Assembly (NCBI GenBank): GCA_023653785.1
Contig: JAMKCH010019809.1
Coordinates: forward strand, 1-64,000
Direction of reading: 5' to 3'
Source of the DNA: Ophioderma brevispina
Lineage: Eukaryota; Echinodermata; Ophiuroidea; Amphilepidida; Ophiodermatidae
Length of the DNA: 64,000 nt
The notes under the pieces are model-generated. The model saw only the letters and a list, made by a program, of their open reading frames with translations, was not told the origin of the DNA and ran no database searches. This document shows positions 23,780 through 35,846 of this stretch, in pieces. Position numbers and translations under genes: made by a program. The first letter of the stretch is position 1. Every line of letters begins with the position of its first letter.

Positions 23780-24345
23780 TTCAAATGGCCGCCAATGAAA
23801 TCCATATTTAAGGGCTAACTTGAGTTAAGATGATAAAAATGCTAATTTTTGAGGACAACCCCACAGTAGTAATGCTGAGGGTTTCAGAAACACACTGATG
23901 AGATTGCAGCAGAACAGATAGCAGTAATCAGAATTTCAAGAAGATGGCGGGTTGATCAAAATGGCCGCCACTCGAACTATAGTTGGAATTTAAGCCAATG
24001 AAGCATACCCTTGAATGGTTAAATGATCATTTGTCAGCTATTGTTTGACTGAATAAGGTCCAGTAAGTGCTGCAATATATCTTGCCATTGATTTAGGTCA
24101 ATTTGATATCAATATATCCTTCCCTTTCCCGTCCCCCCCCCCTAGATTTCAAAATGGCTGCCACTAAATATCCCTAATTATCCACATACATTACTCCGCT
24201 TATGAATGAATGAAAAACTCTAAGGACGGTCCCACATTGACCATGCTAAAGAGTTTAGAAAAAACACTGCTACGACTGCTACATTGTACGTGCCACATTA
24301 TCAGCAAATTGAATATCAAGATGGCGACTGAAAATGGCTGCCATT
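23780..24345 (-). repeat. Degenerate ~180-bp tandem repeat, array 1
   Basis: The string AAAATGGCYGCC (or AAATGGCCGCC) recurs at 23783, 23958, 24151 and 24331, spacing 175, 193 and 180 bp. The 193 interval includes an expanded C run at about 24132. An accompanying 'aagatggcg' lies 10-20 bp upstream in two units. The motif matches the YY1 consensus (AAnATGGCGGC). On the minus strand the units align with array 2. Confidence 0.65.
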
Positions 24346-24531
24346 GAACCATTTTGCAATATTCTAAACCTCTGAACCCCATTTGATCTTATTCTACTGA
24401 GAAACCTATGTCTAATTGTAAAGCATTCAAAATGAACCCTTTTGTAGGAAGCTTAGTTAGTATGTCTATACTAATATCTTAGTATCCCTGAGATCAGTTA
24501 TTTTGGTACTGTTGGTGATGGCATAACAGTA

Positions 24532-25615
24532 CAGCCGGTCTCAAAAAAAATGTATCAATCAGAAAAAATTGGGTTAAATATGAAATTTCAAAATAAGTCA
24601 TTCTTACTTGGCATAAGAACAAAGACCAGGCTTTCCAATGGTGTTTGTTTCATGTTATTTGCTTTTGTCAATCAGAGATATAAGTCAATTTAATGCGATA
24701 CAACCAAAATCGATTTTTGTGCCACTTTTGGGCAGAGTTGCTTCTCCGTTATGCCATGCTGTCTTACCCTCAAAACAAAAGATTGCCACTTGTAACAAGA
24801 GAAACAAAACACTAGATTAAAGTAAACAAAAGAAGTCTAGTTTTTATCGACACAAGTTTAAATAATCAACAGCATCAGGTTTAAATGATAAATATCTCTT
24901 TTCATAAATAATAAACAATACCAATATTTATTGGCCGGTCATGAAATGGAACTTTGAATTTTTTCAAAATGGTACTGTTAAATCAGCCAGAGGAAAAAAA
25001 TTGTAATTGCAACCACTGAACAAGTCCAAATCCAAAGAATGTTAAATAATATTGCACTATCTTTGTGCATTTTACCTCATTATTGAAGTAAATAAAAGTT
25101 GAATCTGGAGCAAAGTATCACAATGTTGGTAGGAATTTGCGTTTTCATGATACTTCAAGATAATAAAAACTCTCTCCTCCAGGTTTTTGTACGCCGGCCT
25201 GGTACGCTCAGGGTCTTCTTTCTAACAAATAACAGTAGGTCGAATGGGTTATGCACTTTATCTTAAAGCCCAGAATTACTGATCATAACTCCACCATTAT
25301 AACTTTTTAGATTTCTTATAGGAGTTTAATCTCCCTTTTTAAAGATTTTCATATCTGCTCAAATCTGAATAACCTTATGTTTAACAATTCTTCACCGTTT
25401 TCACTCAACCAGAAAGTGGCACAAACTTTCGATTTTGTGTTCGCGCAGTAAACTGGAGTATCTCTCGATTGAAACAATCAAATGAGATGAAACAAAAATC
25501 CTGGAAAGCCTGGTATTTTTTCCTTAAATGTATGTGCAATACGACTTATTTATGTTTATATATGAAATTGAAACAAATCGGGTTTTTGATTGTACCATTT
25601 TTTTTGAGACAGCTG
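24532..25615. mobile_element. 1.1-kb element with long (~215 bp) terminal inverted repeats
   Basis: Left arm 24532-24745 begins CAGCCGGTCTCAAAAAAAAT. Right arm 25400-25615 ends with the complement of CAGCTGTCTCAAAAAAAATG. Both arms keep the order 'caggctttcca', 'tttgtttcat', 'tcaatc.gagata' and 'tgccactt'. TA flanks both ends (24530-24531, 25616-25617), as for Tc1/mariner-type insertions. The 650-bp middle has no transposase frame, so it is non-autonomous. Confidence 0.8.
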
Positions 25616-25617
25616 TA

Positions 25618-27735
25618 TGAGTGCATTAAGTCCAGCTATTCTGGATTTACATGCCTAGTTACAGGCGCTTGAGCAACCACTCGAACCATCTCATCCATCG
25701 TTACAAGGCTCTTGATCAACCACTGTCGAACCAGCTCACTCAAGCTTTTGCCACCTTAGAGATTGTTCCATTATGTAGGTGGTTCCACCACCTAGCTCCG
25801 TCCATAATATGACCAAGTATGACTCGGATGTATAAAAATGAACAGCATCAAGTACCTCCAAAAGAGATATCCAGTGAGTTTCAATAAGGGGTCCACGGGA
25901 AATCCTGCAGTACTGAAGGGATAGTTAGTACAGATGACTCTATGACGTCCCTCACAAACATGCCCTCATTTTAGACATTTGGTAGCAGTGTATCAATGGC
26001 AACCTTTTCTTGGTTGAATTGGTGGTTATAAATGGGTGTTTTGGGCAAAATTTTGACCAAACTTCTCAAATAAGCATAATTTTACTCAGGTGGAACCAAA
26101 CATTTTTTTTTTTAATTTTACAATTTTGATAATTTGTTGGGTGGCCTATGATGGCCGCGGTGCATACAGGTAGAAAATTGTATAATCGCCATAGATTCTG
26201 CTTCAGATTCTAAGAGGTAAATTCTATCAAACCAAACTTGGGGCCCAATGCCAACAACACCAACACCAAATTCAATAATATTGACTTATCTGCCTAAAAA
26301 AAGGTATTGTAAGCCCTGTACTACAAAGACCAAGCCTAAGGTCAAAAGTCGTATTGTGCAACCGTTAGCTGAATCTTGTAATAGCTGATTTTTTTTTTTG
26401 AAACAAAAGCCTCCTTTTCTAGACATTTCTCAAAGATATGCATTGCATTCTGTGATATTGGCAACAACTTGAACAAAGTGTTGGCACACTTCCCTTACCG
26501 TACGGAACAAAGTTGAAATCGGAAATTGTGTTAAGTGCGCCTAACAATACTCAACATTGATTGGTAGGGAAGGGGGAGGTTTTTAGGGCTTGGCAAAGCT
26601 TCATTTTGACAAAACACAAACAAGCATACCAGTCTCTTTTATTTCCTATTTTCGATTATCGGGGCAAATTTGATATGAAAAGGTCATATTTTCTCATTAT
26701 AACCCCAGTGAAATTTAAGATCATAAAGTTTCACTTGATATATGAACAACAATCCCCAAATGTTTATTGTCGACCCTCAGAATTATACACATTCTCCTAT
26801 GGCCAGTTTAGTACATTTTCAAGTCTTGAGGAGTCCAATTTGTGTGAAAATAATCGTATTTCAAAAAACATGTTAATGATAAAATCGGAAGAGTTACCCA
26901 CGCCCAATATTAATTGGTCTCGCTATGAGTTTTAAAGTATTGGCCGACGCATCTCACCCCATAATTCTTGCAATCATAGCTCGACCAATTAATTGGGGCT
27001 TTAAATCGATCCAATCTTATATTCACTTTAATCTTTTGCTACCCACAATGGCCTTGACCGTTTGACCACAAAATTTGAAATGTGTTTTCTAATGAAAATC
27101 GGAGCCATGATCGTTCAGTTAATCACAAACAATCATCAAAGAGCCGCCCCCCCTTTTATTTAATTCTCTATCTCTCTGCAACTTTTAGCAAGATGTTACT
27201 TAATGAATTAAAGTGCTATTGCTTTGCGGATTCCATACTATTCATCAGAAATGTTTGTCAGGTTTGGCACAAAATCAAACATAAACCCCTTGTGTTATTC
27301 ACAAATTATACTAGCAAAGCAGCGATGTAAGGGACATGCCAAACCTGTGGCAATTGTTTCATTTTGTCCCATTATGTTTTGTCACTTTACAAAAGAATAC
27401 CTCAAACCTAGAAGAATTTTCTCATCAGCAGAAACCAAGTTTACAATCATTATAACAGTGTGGTCTTCGTCCGTGGAATACAAATAAAGAATGTAACTTT
27501 GCATATTCGTAACACATATGGCTCATATCTTCTAATCTGGAATGGATTGTAAGCTCTCAATAATAATAATAGATGGGAAACATCACTAATATTCAGTGGG
27601 CTGATTTCTCCAACAAACATCGTTTGAACAAGTACCAAGTATGTGTTTCTTTATTAACCTTTCCATTCGAACAGGCTCGTTAGCAGTTCAATATGAGAAT
27701 TCCTATAAGTGAATAAGGCCTAACATGGATAATTA
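25618..27735. other. No gene seen (2.1 kb)
   Basis: Open frame at 26561-26935 (124 codons, + strand) starts with an ATG but shows no recognised domain, no splice context and codon use like the neighbouring spacer. Nothing else supported. Confidence 0.4.
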
Positions 27736-28290
27736 GTGGTGGCCATTTGGAAATCTAAGATGGAAGCAATATTGACTTTGATCTATAATTTACTTATAAA
27801 TTAAGAGTGCTTAAAATCTAGTACAAGGACTTTATTTGACCAAAGCGGTAAAATTTGATCACCAACCCTTCACGTAGGTACTTTCTAATTGGTTAAATTC
27901 GAATATAGTTCATTAGCGGCCATTTTGAAATCATTCGCCATCTTGAAATTCCGAGATTCTGCTACTGGTTACAATACCGCACTGCCATCAATACTTTTTC
28001 TGAACTCCTGCATCATTAGCAATGTATGGATTGGTCCTTAAATCTGTTTTTTTTTACATTCTTTTAACTCAAATAGGCTTAAGTATAGATTTTAGTGGCG
28101 GCCATTTTGAAATCAAGAGGCAGCCAGGTTGATATTAAACTAAATCAAGAGCTCTATACATATGCATCTTTTAAAATCTAATCTTACTATACCTTCTTTG
28201 GTCAACAAATAGTGGAAGTAGGCATTTAAGCTCTTGAAATAATATTTCATAATTGGGTAAACTATAGAGGGCGCTGGAGGCCAATAGGGA
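27736..28290 (+). repeat. Degenerate ~180-bp tandem repeat, array 2 (inverted relative to array 1)
   Basis: Units marked by 'tagtggtggccattt' (about 27733), 'ttagcggccattttgaaatc' (about 27912), 'tagtggcggccattttgaaat' (about 28092) and a decayed 'gcgctggaggcc' (about 28271). Spacing is 178-180 bp. Each unit starts with an AT-rich '..aact.tagatt' lead. Confidence 0.65.
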
Positions 28291-28778
28291 GCGCTACATT
28301 TTTGGCACTCGATCAGAAATTGTTCGGTCCTCAATATGTTAAGCATACCAAGTTTCATGCTTTTAGAAAAAAGTGCACAATACAGCCTATTTCCTTTGTG
28401 TTTTTTCTTAGGGACTGGGCGATAACGGCGACTCAGAGTCGTTCCTGTTGCGAGGGGTGCACATTTTTCAAACAAATCACTGTTTTCTGCGCTATATACA
28501 TAATGCTGTGTGCCTATTCTAATCACTGTGGAAAATATCTAAGCTCAAATCAACTCTTTCATAGAATATACCACCACTTTTGTTATAACATTCCGGATCC
28601 AAAAACTTGTTAGTGGCACAATCCTATGGCACTGTTATACTTTGTATAATGTGACTGCATGAAAAACAAAAAAATATGATTTCATCTCTAAGTTTGGAAT
28701 TACTTTTAGGTAACTACTTTTAGTTCTTAGATTACTTTTAATACATAACAAATATATTTCGAAATCTCTGAGTCAGCC
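28291..28778. other. No gene seen
   Basis: Overlapping open frames on both strands (28302-28613 + and 28140-28526 -) are unrecognised and mutually exclusive. Confidence 0.4.
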
Positions 28779-29087
28779 TTAAGGTGCTTGTTTCCGATTT
28801 ATGTGCATTGTGTTCTCTACTTGGATATGAGAGCCCCGCACTTGCACAAACGCCCCATCAAGTACCGTGGGAAACAAACTTGGCAGTTTTTGATGGTAGA
28901 CGCATAATGCGTGTTGCAAAGCCTTATTCCATACTGTGCTAACCACTAAAATGGCGGTTTGTTTATATCTGGGAATGAAATGTGACTTGAGGTTCAAAAA
29001 TTCCAGACGACAATGCAAAATCGATACTACTTTCCTGGTAATCGGGGGGGGGGGGGGTCCCAAAGATGATGGAACACACACCTTTAG
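28779..29087 (+). mobile_element. MITE family M4, copy 2 with expanded G tract
   Basis: Left end TTAAGGTGCTTGTTTCCGAT; right end 'ATGGAACACACACCTTTA', complementary to the copy 1 end. A run of 14 G lies at about 29044-29057, where copy 1 has 5-6 and copy 3 has 9. Confidence 0.75.
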
Positions 29088-29103
29088 AGTGTTCATAGTG
29101 TTT

Positions 29104-29440
29104 TTAAAAGGTGCATTTCGTGATCCCAGAAACACTTCTGTTCCTCTCTATTCATGTTCACACAGAGACATCCTTGATAAAGCTTATTCACAACTTTTTA
29201 AGCTGAACCGACGTTGCTGTTTTTTGTGATATAGCAAATGCTCTTTCCCACGGTCCCAAGCCCACTGTGCTGTCCATTTCTGTCCGTTTCCGTGAGCAGA
29301 AAATACAAAAATTCAAATTTCTTACAGACAAACGGCCGAATTGCACGTAATATTTGGCACACATGGATTACTAATGTTCCACGGCTCAGATACTGAAAGT
29401 CTCAACTTTTTTAGGTCAGTCGGGGGGAACGAGGTTGTAT
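29104..29440 (+). repeat. Family E, copy
   Basis: Begins 'TTAAAAGGTGCATTTCGTGA' 16 bp after the M4 right end, then the same blocks as 18822-19135 ('ccactgtgctg', 'tctgtccgtttccgtg', 'tctcaactttttt', 'gtcggggggaacgaggt'). Confidence 0.72.
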
Positions 29441-30145
29441 CACGAAATGCCCCCTTAGGAGGTCACAAAAGATGTTTGTTTTTGCAAATTCCTTCACTTT
29501 CTTTAGAATTTTGTCAACAATTTGATATCGTTTTCTTTATAAGATTTCCTCCCACCCCCCTGAAGCCCAACCAGATTTTCCACTACTGCAACTAATTTAA
29601 TAATCGGACTCATAAAAGAATGTCCTAATTGATATCAGCAACTGGAATCTGGATATGTGTTTTGCTAGACATAAATACATTTTTTGATGCTTTTTCAAAT
29701 TGATTTGCATCCAAAATTTAAAACTAAAAAAATTGAAGATGGGATATCGGGGGGGGGGGGGGACTATACTGGCAATACATATCCACGATAAGCTTCGATA
29801 CAAAATCATAAGCCACACTATTTTTTTCAGCCTTACCTCTTTCTTTAGACCTCTGACCATGGCACTTCTAGTTTGAGTACATTCCCCAAGGTATCTTCTC
29901 AAGGATTCTGAAATAAACCAAAAAGTATTCCAGCACTGGCTAATTACCATTCAAAATATCCATACCATCACTTCTTCCGAAGTTTTTCTTTCTTTCACGC
30001 CCAAACACTTCTCAAAATACTCCAGGCAGAGATGGTAAGCATGTCTGGCCCTGCTTCACTGAATTCATGCAAGTCCTTGTCTGTGCTTGCGTTACTCGAA
30101 CAGTGGGCAAACCAAGAATGTTCCCATTGCCTGGTGGTGCTGATC
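29441..30145. other. No gene seen; G run at ~29750-29761
   Basis: AT-rich spacer with one homopolymeric G tract of about 12. No frame recognised. Confidence 0.45.
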
Positions 30146-32180
30146 AGGGGCGTATCCAAGGATGACATACCCCCGGGTGCAAAACTGAGGATGAACTTTT
30201 GGGCCGGCCCCGTGGGAAATTGAAAATGGCCCGCCTTACATGTCTTATTTGTTTTATGGATAAAATTCGAAAATTTTTGAAATTGGTCGGCAAATGGACA
30301 GATTTGTCGGCAAACCTCCCTCGAATCCCCCCACCACCACCACCTCTACCCCCTGAAAATGGTCTGGCGCATGCCTTTGCAGTGATAAATAACAGTTTAG
30401 TTCCAACTTCCGACACCAACCACCTTTATTAAATCCACAGATAACGCCACTTAATAGCGCGAAAAAAAAAAAGGCTTGGATGCATAATGAAGTGGTTGGA
30501 CGTGGATTTATTTCTTCAAGCTACTTCTCCTTGCTTTTGCGTTTAGCTCATCTGCATCTTGAGGCTCAATTTGATTTTTTTTCTATAATAATAATAGCAC
30601 TTTGATTTTGTCCTTTATGGAGCCCCTTTCTTTGACTTTTATCGAACCCTTTCCATTTTTGCCGCCCCTTTTATATCTATGTTCCGCTTTTTTAGATTTC
30701 CCTTTTGCACAAACCCCCTTAAACTTTTTTCAACCACTTTTCCTTCTTTTTCTTGTTTTGGGATGCCGTTTGTGTGTTCTATATCCCCTTTTCTTGTCAG
30801 TTTTCAGTTGCCGTTGTTCGCGCCCCTTTTTCCTATATTTTCACGCCTTTTCCCTTTTTCTTTTCTGTTTTTACGCCCCTTATTATTCCCCTTTAAACTC
30901 CATTCCCTTGCTATTCTTTAACGTCCTTTCCTTCCTTATACCATTTCACACCCCTTCTCGGTTTTTTAAAGTTTTGTGATGCCCTTTAGTTTTCGTTAGC
31001 TCCAGTTTCGTTTGCATTTTAGCGCCCTTTAATTCCTTGCCTGGGCAGCATTTTGGAAGTTGGAGCGCATATGGTGAAGTCAAAGTATACACCAATCGAA
31101 TGAAGTACGAACGGCCTCTTCAACACAACTGCGGACTATTTTTGTATGGCGGCGAAACTGGTGTCTTGGACAAACAATTTGGAGAGTAAGGCAATTCTTT
31201 TCGTCAACATGTTTTACAGAATCATGCTGAACGTCAAGCGCCAGTGATCGTGTCCCAAATGCCAAAATCAATGCTGCTACAGGTACGGAGTCTCTGATAA
31301 ACCGAGTAAGACTGAGACAGCTTACTTTTCTTGGTCATATTTCTAAGGATGCCAGAGGTAGAGCCTAGTAGGTTATATGCTTTCTACACACCAACACATG
31401 GCAAGAGGACGCCAGGCCACATTAGAAATCATATCTCTCCTACATCCAAAAGCTCTTGGGGACACAAACAACATTTGCAACCAAAGGCTATCTCCAGCTT
31501 GGCCCAAAACAGAAGAGCTGGAGGAAACTTGCGATCGCCTGCTTCGCAGTCGACTGATGATGATGATGATGATTCCTTAAACTTTCTCACCTGATACTTT
31601 TTGACGCCCCTTATTTTTCTCATTTCTCTTTTCTTTCCATCTTCCCTTGTTTCTTTTTGGTGCCCCGTTCCTTCTCCGTTTTTCTTTTCTTTCTCTTTTT
31701 TGCTGCCCTTTTCACCACCCCTTCTCTACTAATTTTGCTTTTTCTATTTGTGCTTTTTTTTGGCGGCCCCTTCCTTTACTATTTTTTATACGTTTCTCTA
31801 TTCTCATTTTTGTTGGCACATTGTTCTTTCGTTTCCCTTTTATAGTCCCCATTTACGCCCTAATTTTGGCGCTTCTTAGCTTCCCTTACAGTTCCCTCCT
31901 TTTCGCCAAAGCTTTCTATCTCTTTCCCTTTAATTTCCCCCTCCCCCTTTTTTTTCATTTTCCTCCTCCCATTCTATCTCTAATTTTGCCACTTTTTCTT
32001 TTACTTCCCCTTTCCTTTCCTTTTCCTTTCCTCCCCTTTCCTTTCCTTTGTTCCCCCTTTCCTTTTCTTTTCCCACTTTCCTTTTGTCTTCTTCCCCTTT
32101 CTTCTTTTATTTTTTTCTTCTTTTTGGCCGCACCCCTTTTGGCCATCCCGGGGGTCAAGCGCCCCTTTGCCACTGCTGCT
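30146..32180 (+). mobile_element. Pyrimidine-rich element (about 1.5 kb plus a LINE insertion)
   Basis: From about 30600 to 31031 and again from 31579 to 32130 the plus strand is overwhelmingly C and T, built of imperfect 'cccctttt' phrases recurring every 20-40 bp. The two parts are clearly one tract split by the LINE at 31039-31571. Possible ends: 'AGGGGCGTATCC' with 'ACCCCCGGG' near 30147-30177, and 'CCCGGGGGT' with 'CGCCCCT' near 32147-32167, roughly inverted. The 213-codon open frame at 31647-32288 is a by-product of the pyrimidine bias (F, L, S, P only) and is not a gene. Confidence 0.55.
31039..31571 (+). mobile_element. 5'-truncated LINE 3' end with target duplication and GAT tail
   Basis: Reading across two or three frames gives the C-terminal region of an endonuclease/reverse-transcriptase type LINE: 'DRVPNAKINAATGTESLINR' near 31244-31304, 'RQLTFLGHIS' near 31315-31346, 'THGKRTPG' near 31391-31412, 'SLAQNR' near 31496-31513. 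It ends in a (GAT)n tail. Seven bases ATTCCTT occur immediately left (31032-31038) and right (31572-31578), a target-site duplication. Several frameshifts make it dead. Confidence 0.82.
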
Positions 32181-32284
32181 CCTTGTGGGACTCCCATTCC
32201 TCAGCGACGCAGTCAGACTGTTCTGCCCATCACTGGTCTACTCTTAAGAAAAAAAGTCTACTGTTTGCAAGCATGTTACATACA

Positions 32285-33870
32285 TTAAAGTGTACAATGT
32301 GACGATCCTGGATAGTTCTGTGAATCTTGAATGTCAAGCCCTGGTGCCACACGGTGGTCGTATGGCTGCAGTAAGGTCCACCAAATGACGCCTGGGCCTT
32401 ACGATCTTTTCAAAACTCTCCTCACTATCATTGTGAGTTTTACAATCCGTGGATATGCTCTGGCCACGGCTGAATCCTGCTTGTTCGCAGGCAGATGGGA
32501 TTCGACGACTGGCTCCAGCCTGAAAGGGAGATCACCCTCTCAGGGAGTTTGAAGGAGACACGCAGTAGTGATATTGGGCATTAGTTCTTAGGGTTGTTCA
32601 AAGGCTTGTTTGGTTTTGGGAAGTGTGATGCTGGTGCATGGTGGTCTCCTCCGATCTTTGGTAAGGACTGTTGGTGGGCCACATGTGTGAGAACTCCTGA
32701 GCAATTACAGACATGTGGGGAACAGGGTATCAGGAACTCGTTGTATATTATCAACCCCTGGGCCTTTCCACTTCTTTAGTTCCTGTCTCCATGCTGTTCC
32801 ATTTGTATTCTTTGATCTAACTCAAACAACATCTGACAACATGGCTATGCTGACAATCTTGCCCATCTTCACCCTGAACAGAAGCTGGACTGAAGTAAAC
32901 AGTACAATTACTGCAGATTGGCCCTACTTGCAGCATATCTCCACCTGGAGACTCAAGCTGATGAAGCCAGGTATCACGCTACGCCTTCCATCTTAACACC
33001 AAAGAGTCTCATCACCAGCTTCAAATCAAACTCAATGGCGTGCCTCTGCATTACTCCTATACCAACCTATCTGGGATTGAAGCTTGATCGGCTGCTTTCT
33101 TATCAGGCAGCATCCTCGAGTCAGTATGTGCAAAAGTATCTTCAAGGAATAACCATCTGTACCAACCTTGCTGATCTCAATAGCCCATTTACTCTAAGCA
33201 ACCACCAACCTGGCTCTGGTCTACAATGCTGCTGATATGCCGCGCCAGCATTGTGCAATAGCTTTCACACACAGAGGTGGACAACACCAACAAGATGAGA
33301 TAACCATTACTGGCTTCCTTCACCCCACTCCGAGATTCGACGCAGTTGCTTTCAGACATTTCACTTATAGTGCTTCGGAAAGACATCTACCATAACTCAT
33401 GACTATAAGGCTGCTGGACAACAACACCTGCTGCATACACTGTCAAAGAATCAACCAGCTCGGCAGAGAGTACTACGCTCTCGTTAACCCTTCCTGTCGA
33501 CACGCTGCTAAACTCTCCAGCTCTCGAAGCGAAGACTGGACCGCTTCCTCCTCTATACCTCACATGAACACTGCCTGGCTAGATTCAAAGACCAAACCAA
33601 TTCACTATCACACCTATGACAAAACTCCCACCTCATAGCAATCTTCCACTTAAGGAATGGATCACCTTGAACCAGTTTTCGCACAGGAGTAGTTGGTCGT
33701 TTCAACAGCAATATCTTTGGCCTCATATGCAAAAGTCTGCGGTACTGTTCCAAAACCACAGATATGTCCTGATCTTGCTTCCAGGTAGCCACAACTTCTG
33801 CAAAAACCTTAGCTCAGCCACCATACCATCAGATGGCCAGCTGTTGACCCCATGCACACTTTCTCTTTAT
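32285..33870 (+). pseudogene. LINE-A copy 2, broken reverse transcriptase
   Basis: Second copy of the element at 2.1-3.3 kb, here with the upstream block (32335-32520) and the reverse transcriptase on the same strand. Landmarks: 'LVPVSMLFHLY' near 32778-32810 (the 'LAP.LF..Y' palm block), a ruined YADD near 32840-32855 (reads NMAML), 'PTYLGLKLDRLL' near 33061-33096, 'RHAAKL' near 33499-33516, then 'RTGVVGRFN' near 33678-33705 and 'KSLRYCS' near 33731-33751, the conserved zinc-finger-like tail of these proteins. Stops and shifts throughout. No clear poly(A) tail found at the 3' side. Confidence 0.8.
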
Positions 33871-34148
33871 TTTTGAACAGTTTAAGCATTGCACGACAAA
33901 ATTTGGACAATTGATTTAAATAGGGACATGCAAGATCGATTGCCAGCTTTGTAAAAATCAGAAAATCCACTAGAGAACTTGCCAGTACCGATAGGTATAA
34001 CAAGGCATGATTTGGTGTGTTTCAGTGGCCCTCTATATGCCCATTAGTTACAACTCCCTTGAACTTTTGTAGTCTACAAATATCAGGATGCTGAGGGATA
34101 CACAATGCCCTGGGGGCATCATCACAGTCCTTTGCAGGTATATCCTTC
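33871..34148. other. No gene seen
   Basis: Short spacer without recognised features. Confidence 0.4.
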
Positions 34149-34779
34149 CAGTCCCGTTAGCCAGGGGGAGGTTCGATGGTTTCGATCGAACCCCCTAAAA
34201 TTTCAAAAAAAAATTTTCTGTCAAAACACCAAAACACGAACGAAAAACAAAGAAACAACGACTCACCCCACATATTTTATCAGAGACCTATTCAAGCTGT
34301 GCTACGTGCACCCCGTGATTTAGAAACTTTTCCTCCCGTCCTTCAATTATACCCCCCATTTTTTTTTTAAATATTTAAATTCCTCCTCCAATTATGATGA
34401 CACGCAACTGGTTGTTACTATTCGCCCTCAGTCGCGCGGCTAGAAACAAAAAACTAGTCAAAACTAGTTAGGGTTAATTTTAAAATGGTGCACCCAATGC
34501 CTCCATTTGGCTTTTCAGTGTTTACAAAATTCACATATTCCCCCTGCGACGCTCGTGCGGCTAGAAAACGAAGACTTGTCAAACACTTAGGGTTCATTTG
34601 AAAATGGTGGTACCAAATCCTCCCTTTGGCTTTTCATTTACAAAATTTCCCAGATTTCCCCCCTGAGTGGGGCGGCATCCCCCTCAAGACTCCCCCGCGA
34701 CGCCACTTCTCTGCTCCGCGACCATTTTGGTCACTAACAAATCGAACCCCCTATCGTAGATGGCTTGGCTACGGGCCTG
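34149..34779. mobile_element. 631-bp hAT-like miniature element with internal duplication
   Basis: Left end CAGTCCCGTTAGCCAGGG, right end complementary to CAGGCCCGTAGCCAAGCC. Flanked by CCTTC at 34144-34148 and 34780-34784. A second inner repeat 'atcgaaccccct' occurs near both ends (34185 and 34740). The middle holds a tandem duplication of about 125 bp ('cgYgcggctagaaa ... tttggcttttca'). No transposase. Confidence 0.72.
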
Positions 34780-35846
34780 CCTTCATACCCGGAAATTGGA
34801 GTACTGTGTTGTGGTCAAATTGTCAAATGATTTATTACCGGTGAAATGTCCAAATAGTAACTTAACAGACAAATAAAAGGAACTTGTAACAAAATGCCAT
34901 TACATTGCTTGTAATGCATCTTCCCCAATGTCAACTTCAATGAAATGTAATTGTACAGAACCTGACTTCCTGATCAACTTGCATTCCCTATATATGAACA
35001 CAAATGGCACAGGTACACTGAAATTTGAGCGCATTTTGGTTCAACTTTCCCAATTTCTACAAAGGCATACCGGGGGGGGGGTTGGGCGGGGTGGGTGGGG
35101 GGGGGGGGGTGGGGTCAACTTTCGTAACCGAGTGTCAATTGATACTGTGTATTTTTGAGTCAGGTTGTCCCCAGTTGATGTTGTTCCTATATAAATTATA
35201 ATAAAACCATCCTTTCCGCGCGGGCAGCTTTTTCCCTGGTTTGCAGTGCATTTTCTGGTTATCATGCACAAAAAGGCTATTTAGATTATTTTTCAAGCCT
35301 TTGCCCAGTCAAAGCTCTCTGGGGGTTGCAACCTTCCTCCCTGCCCCGCTACTTTATGACCTAAAGATAGCTGGGCACAGCTACTTGGTGGGTGTCTTGT
35401 GGAACGTATACTGCAAATACGCACCAAATTCAGATGTAAATTTGTTTAGGAGATTGCCTAAATTCCCCCCCTAAAATGTTTTCTTGGCCCTCCAGTGCCC
35501 CTCAGTCCCCCCCCCGCCCCCGGCAGTAAAGAAAAATGACAAATTTTTTGGCAGCAATCAGCGATTTGGGACCAAAACCACCAAATTTTTTAAAACAGCA
35601 ATTTGGGGCCATAATTGGTTTTTAAAAAAATATCAAAATTTTTTGATATTCCCCCCCCCCCAAATTTCACTTTAACCCCCCAAAAAAATTTTCAACTTTG
35701 CCCCCTCCACCCCCCCCCCCCAAAAAGAGGTCTGGCGCCGTCACGTCATTCACACACCTTTTGACCCGTTCCGAATTTGTTTGGAGGAAATACTGGGAAA
35801 CTTGAGATTGTTTGCCCCCCTGCATTGGAGGAACGGAATTGGAGAC
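34780..35846. other. Spacer with G-rich (35071-35116) and C-rich (35500-35725) tracts
   Basis: No gene. 35071-35116 is almost pure G with single T or C interruptions on the plus strand. 35500-35725 has five C runs of 6-12 separated by A/T-rich 20-40-bp segments. Both have quadruplex-forming composition. Confidence 0.6.

Noticed and set aside
26561..26935. 124-codon open frame on the plus strand
   Set aside because: No recognised domain, no splice sites with conserved flanks, and composition as in the surrounding spacer.
31647..32288. 213-codon open frame, longest hydrophobic frame in the window
   Set aside because: Composition (F, L, S, P) follows from a pyrimidine-only strand; no domain, and the frame starts in one repeat and ends in another.
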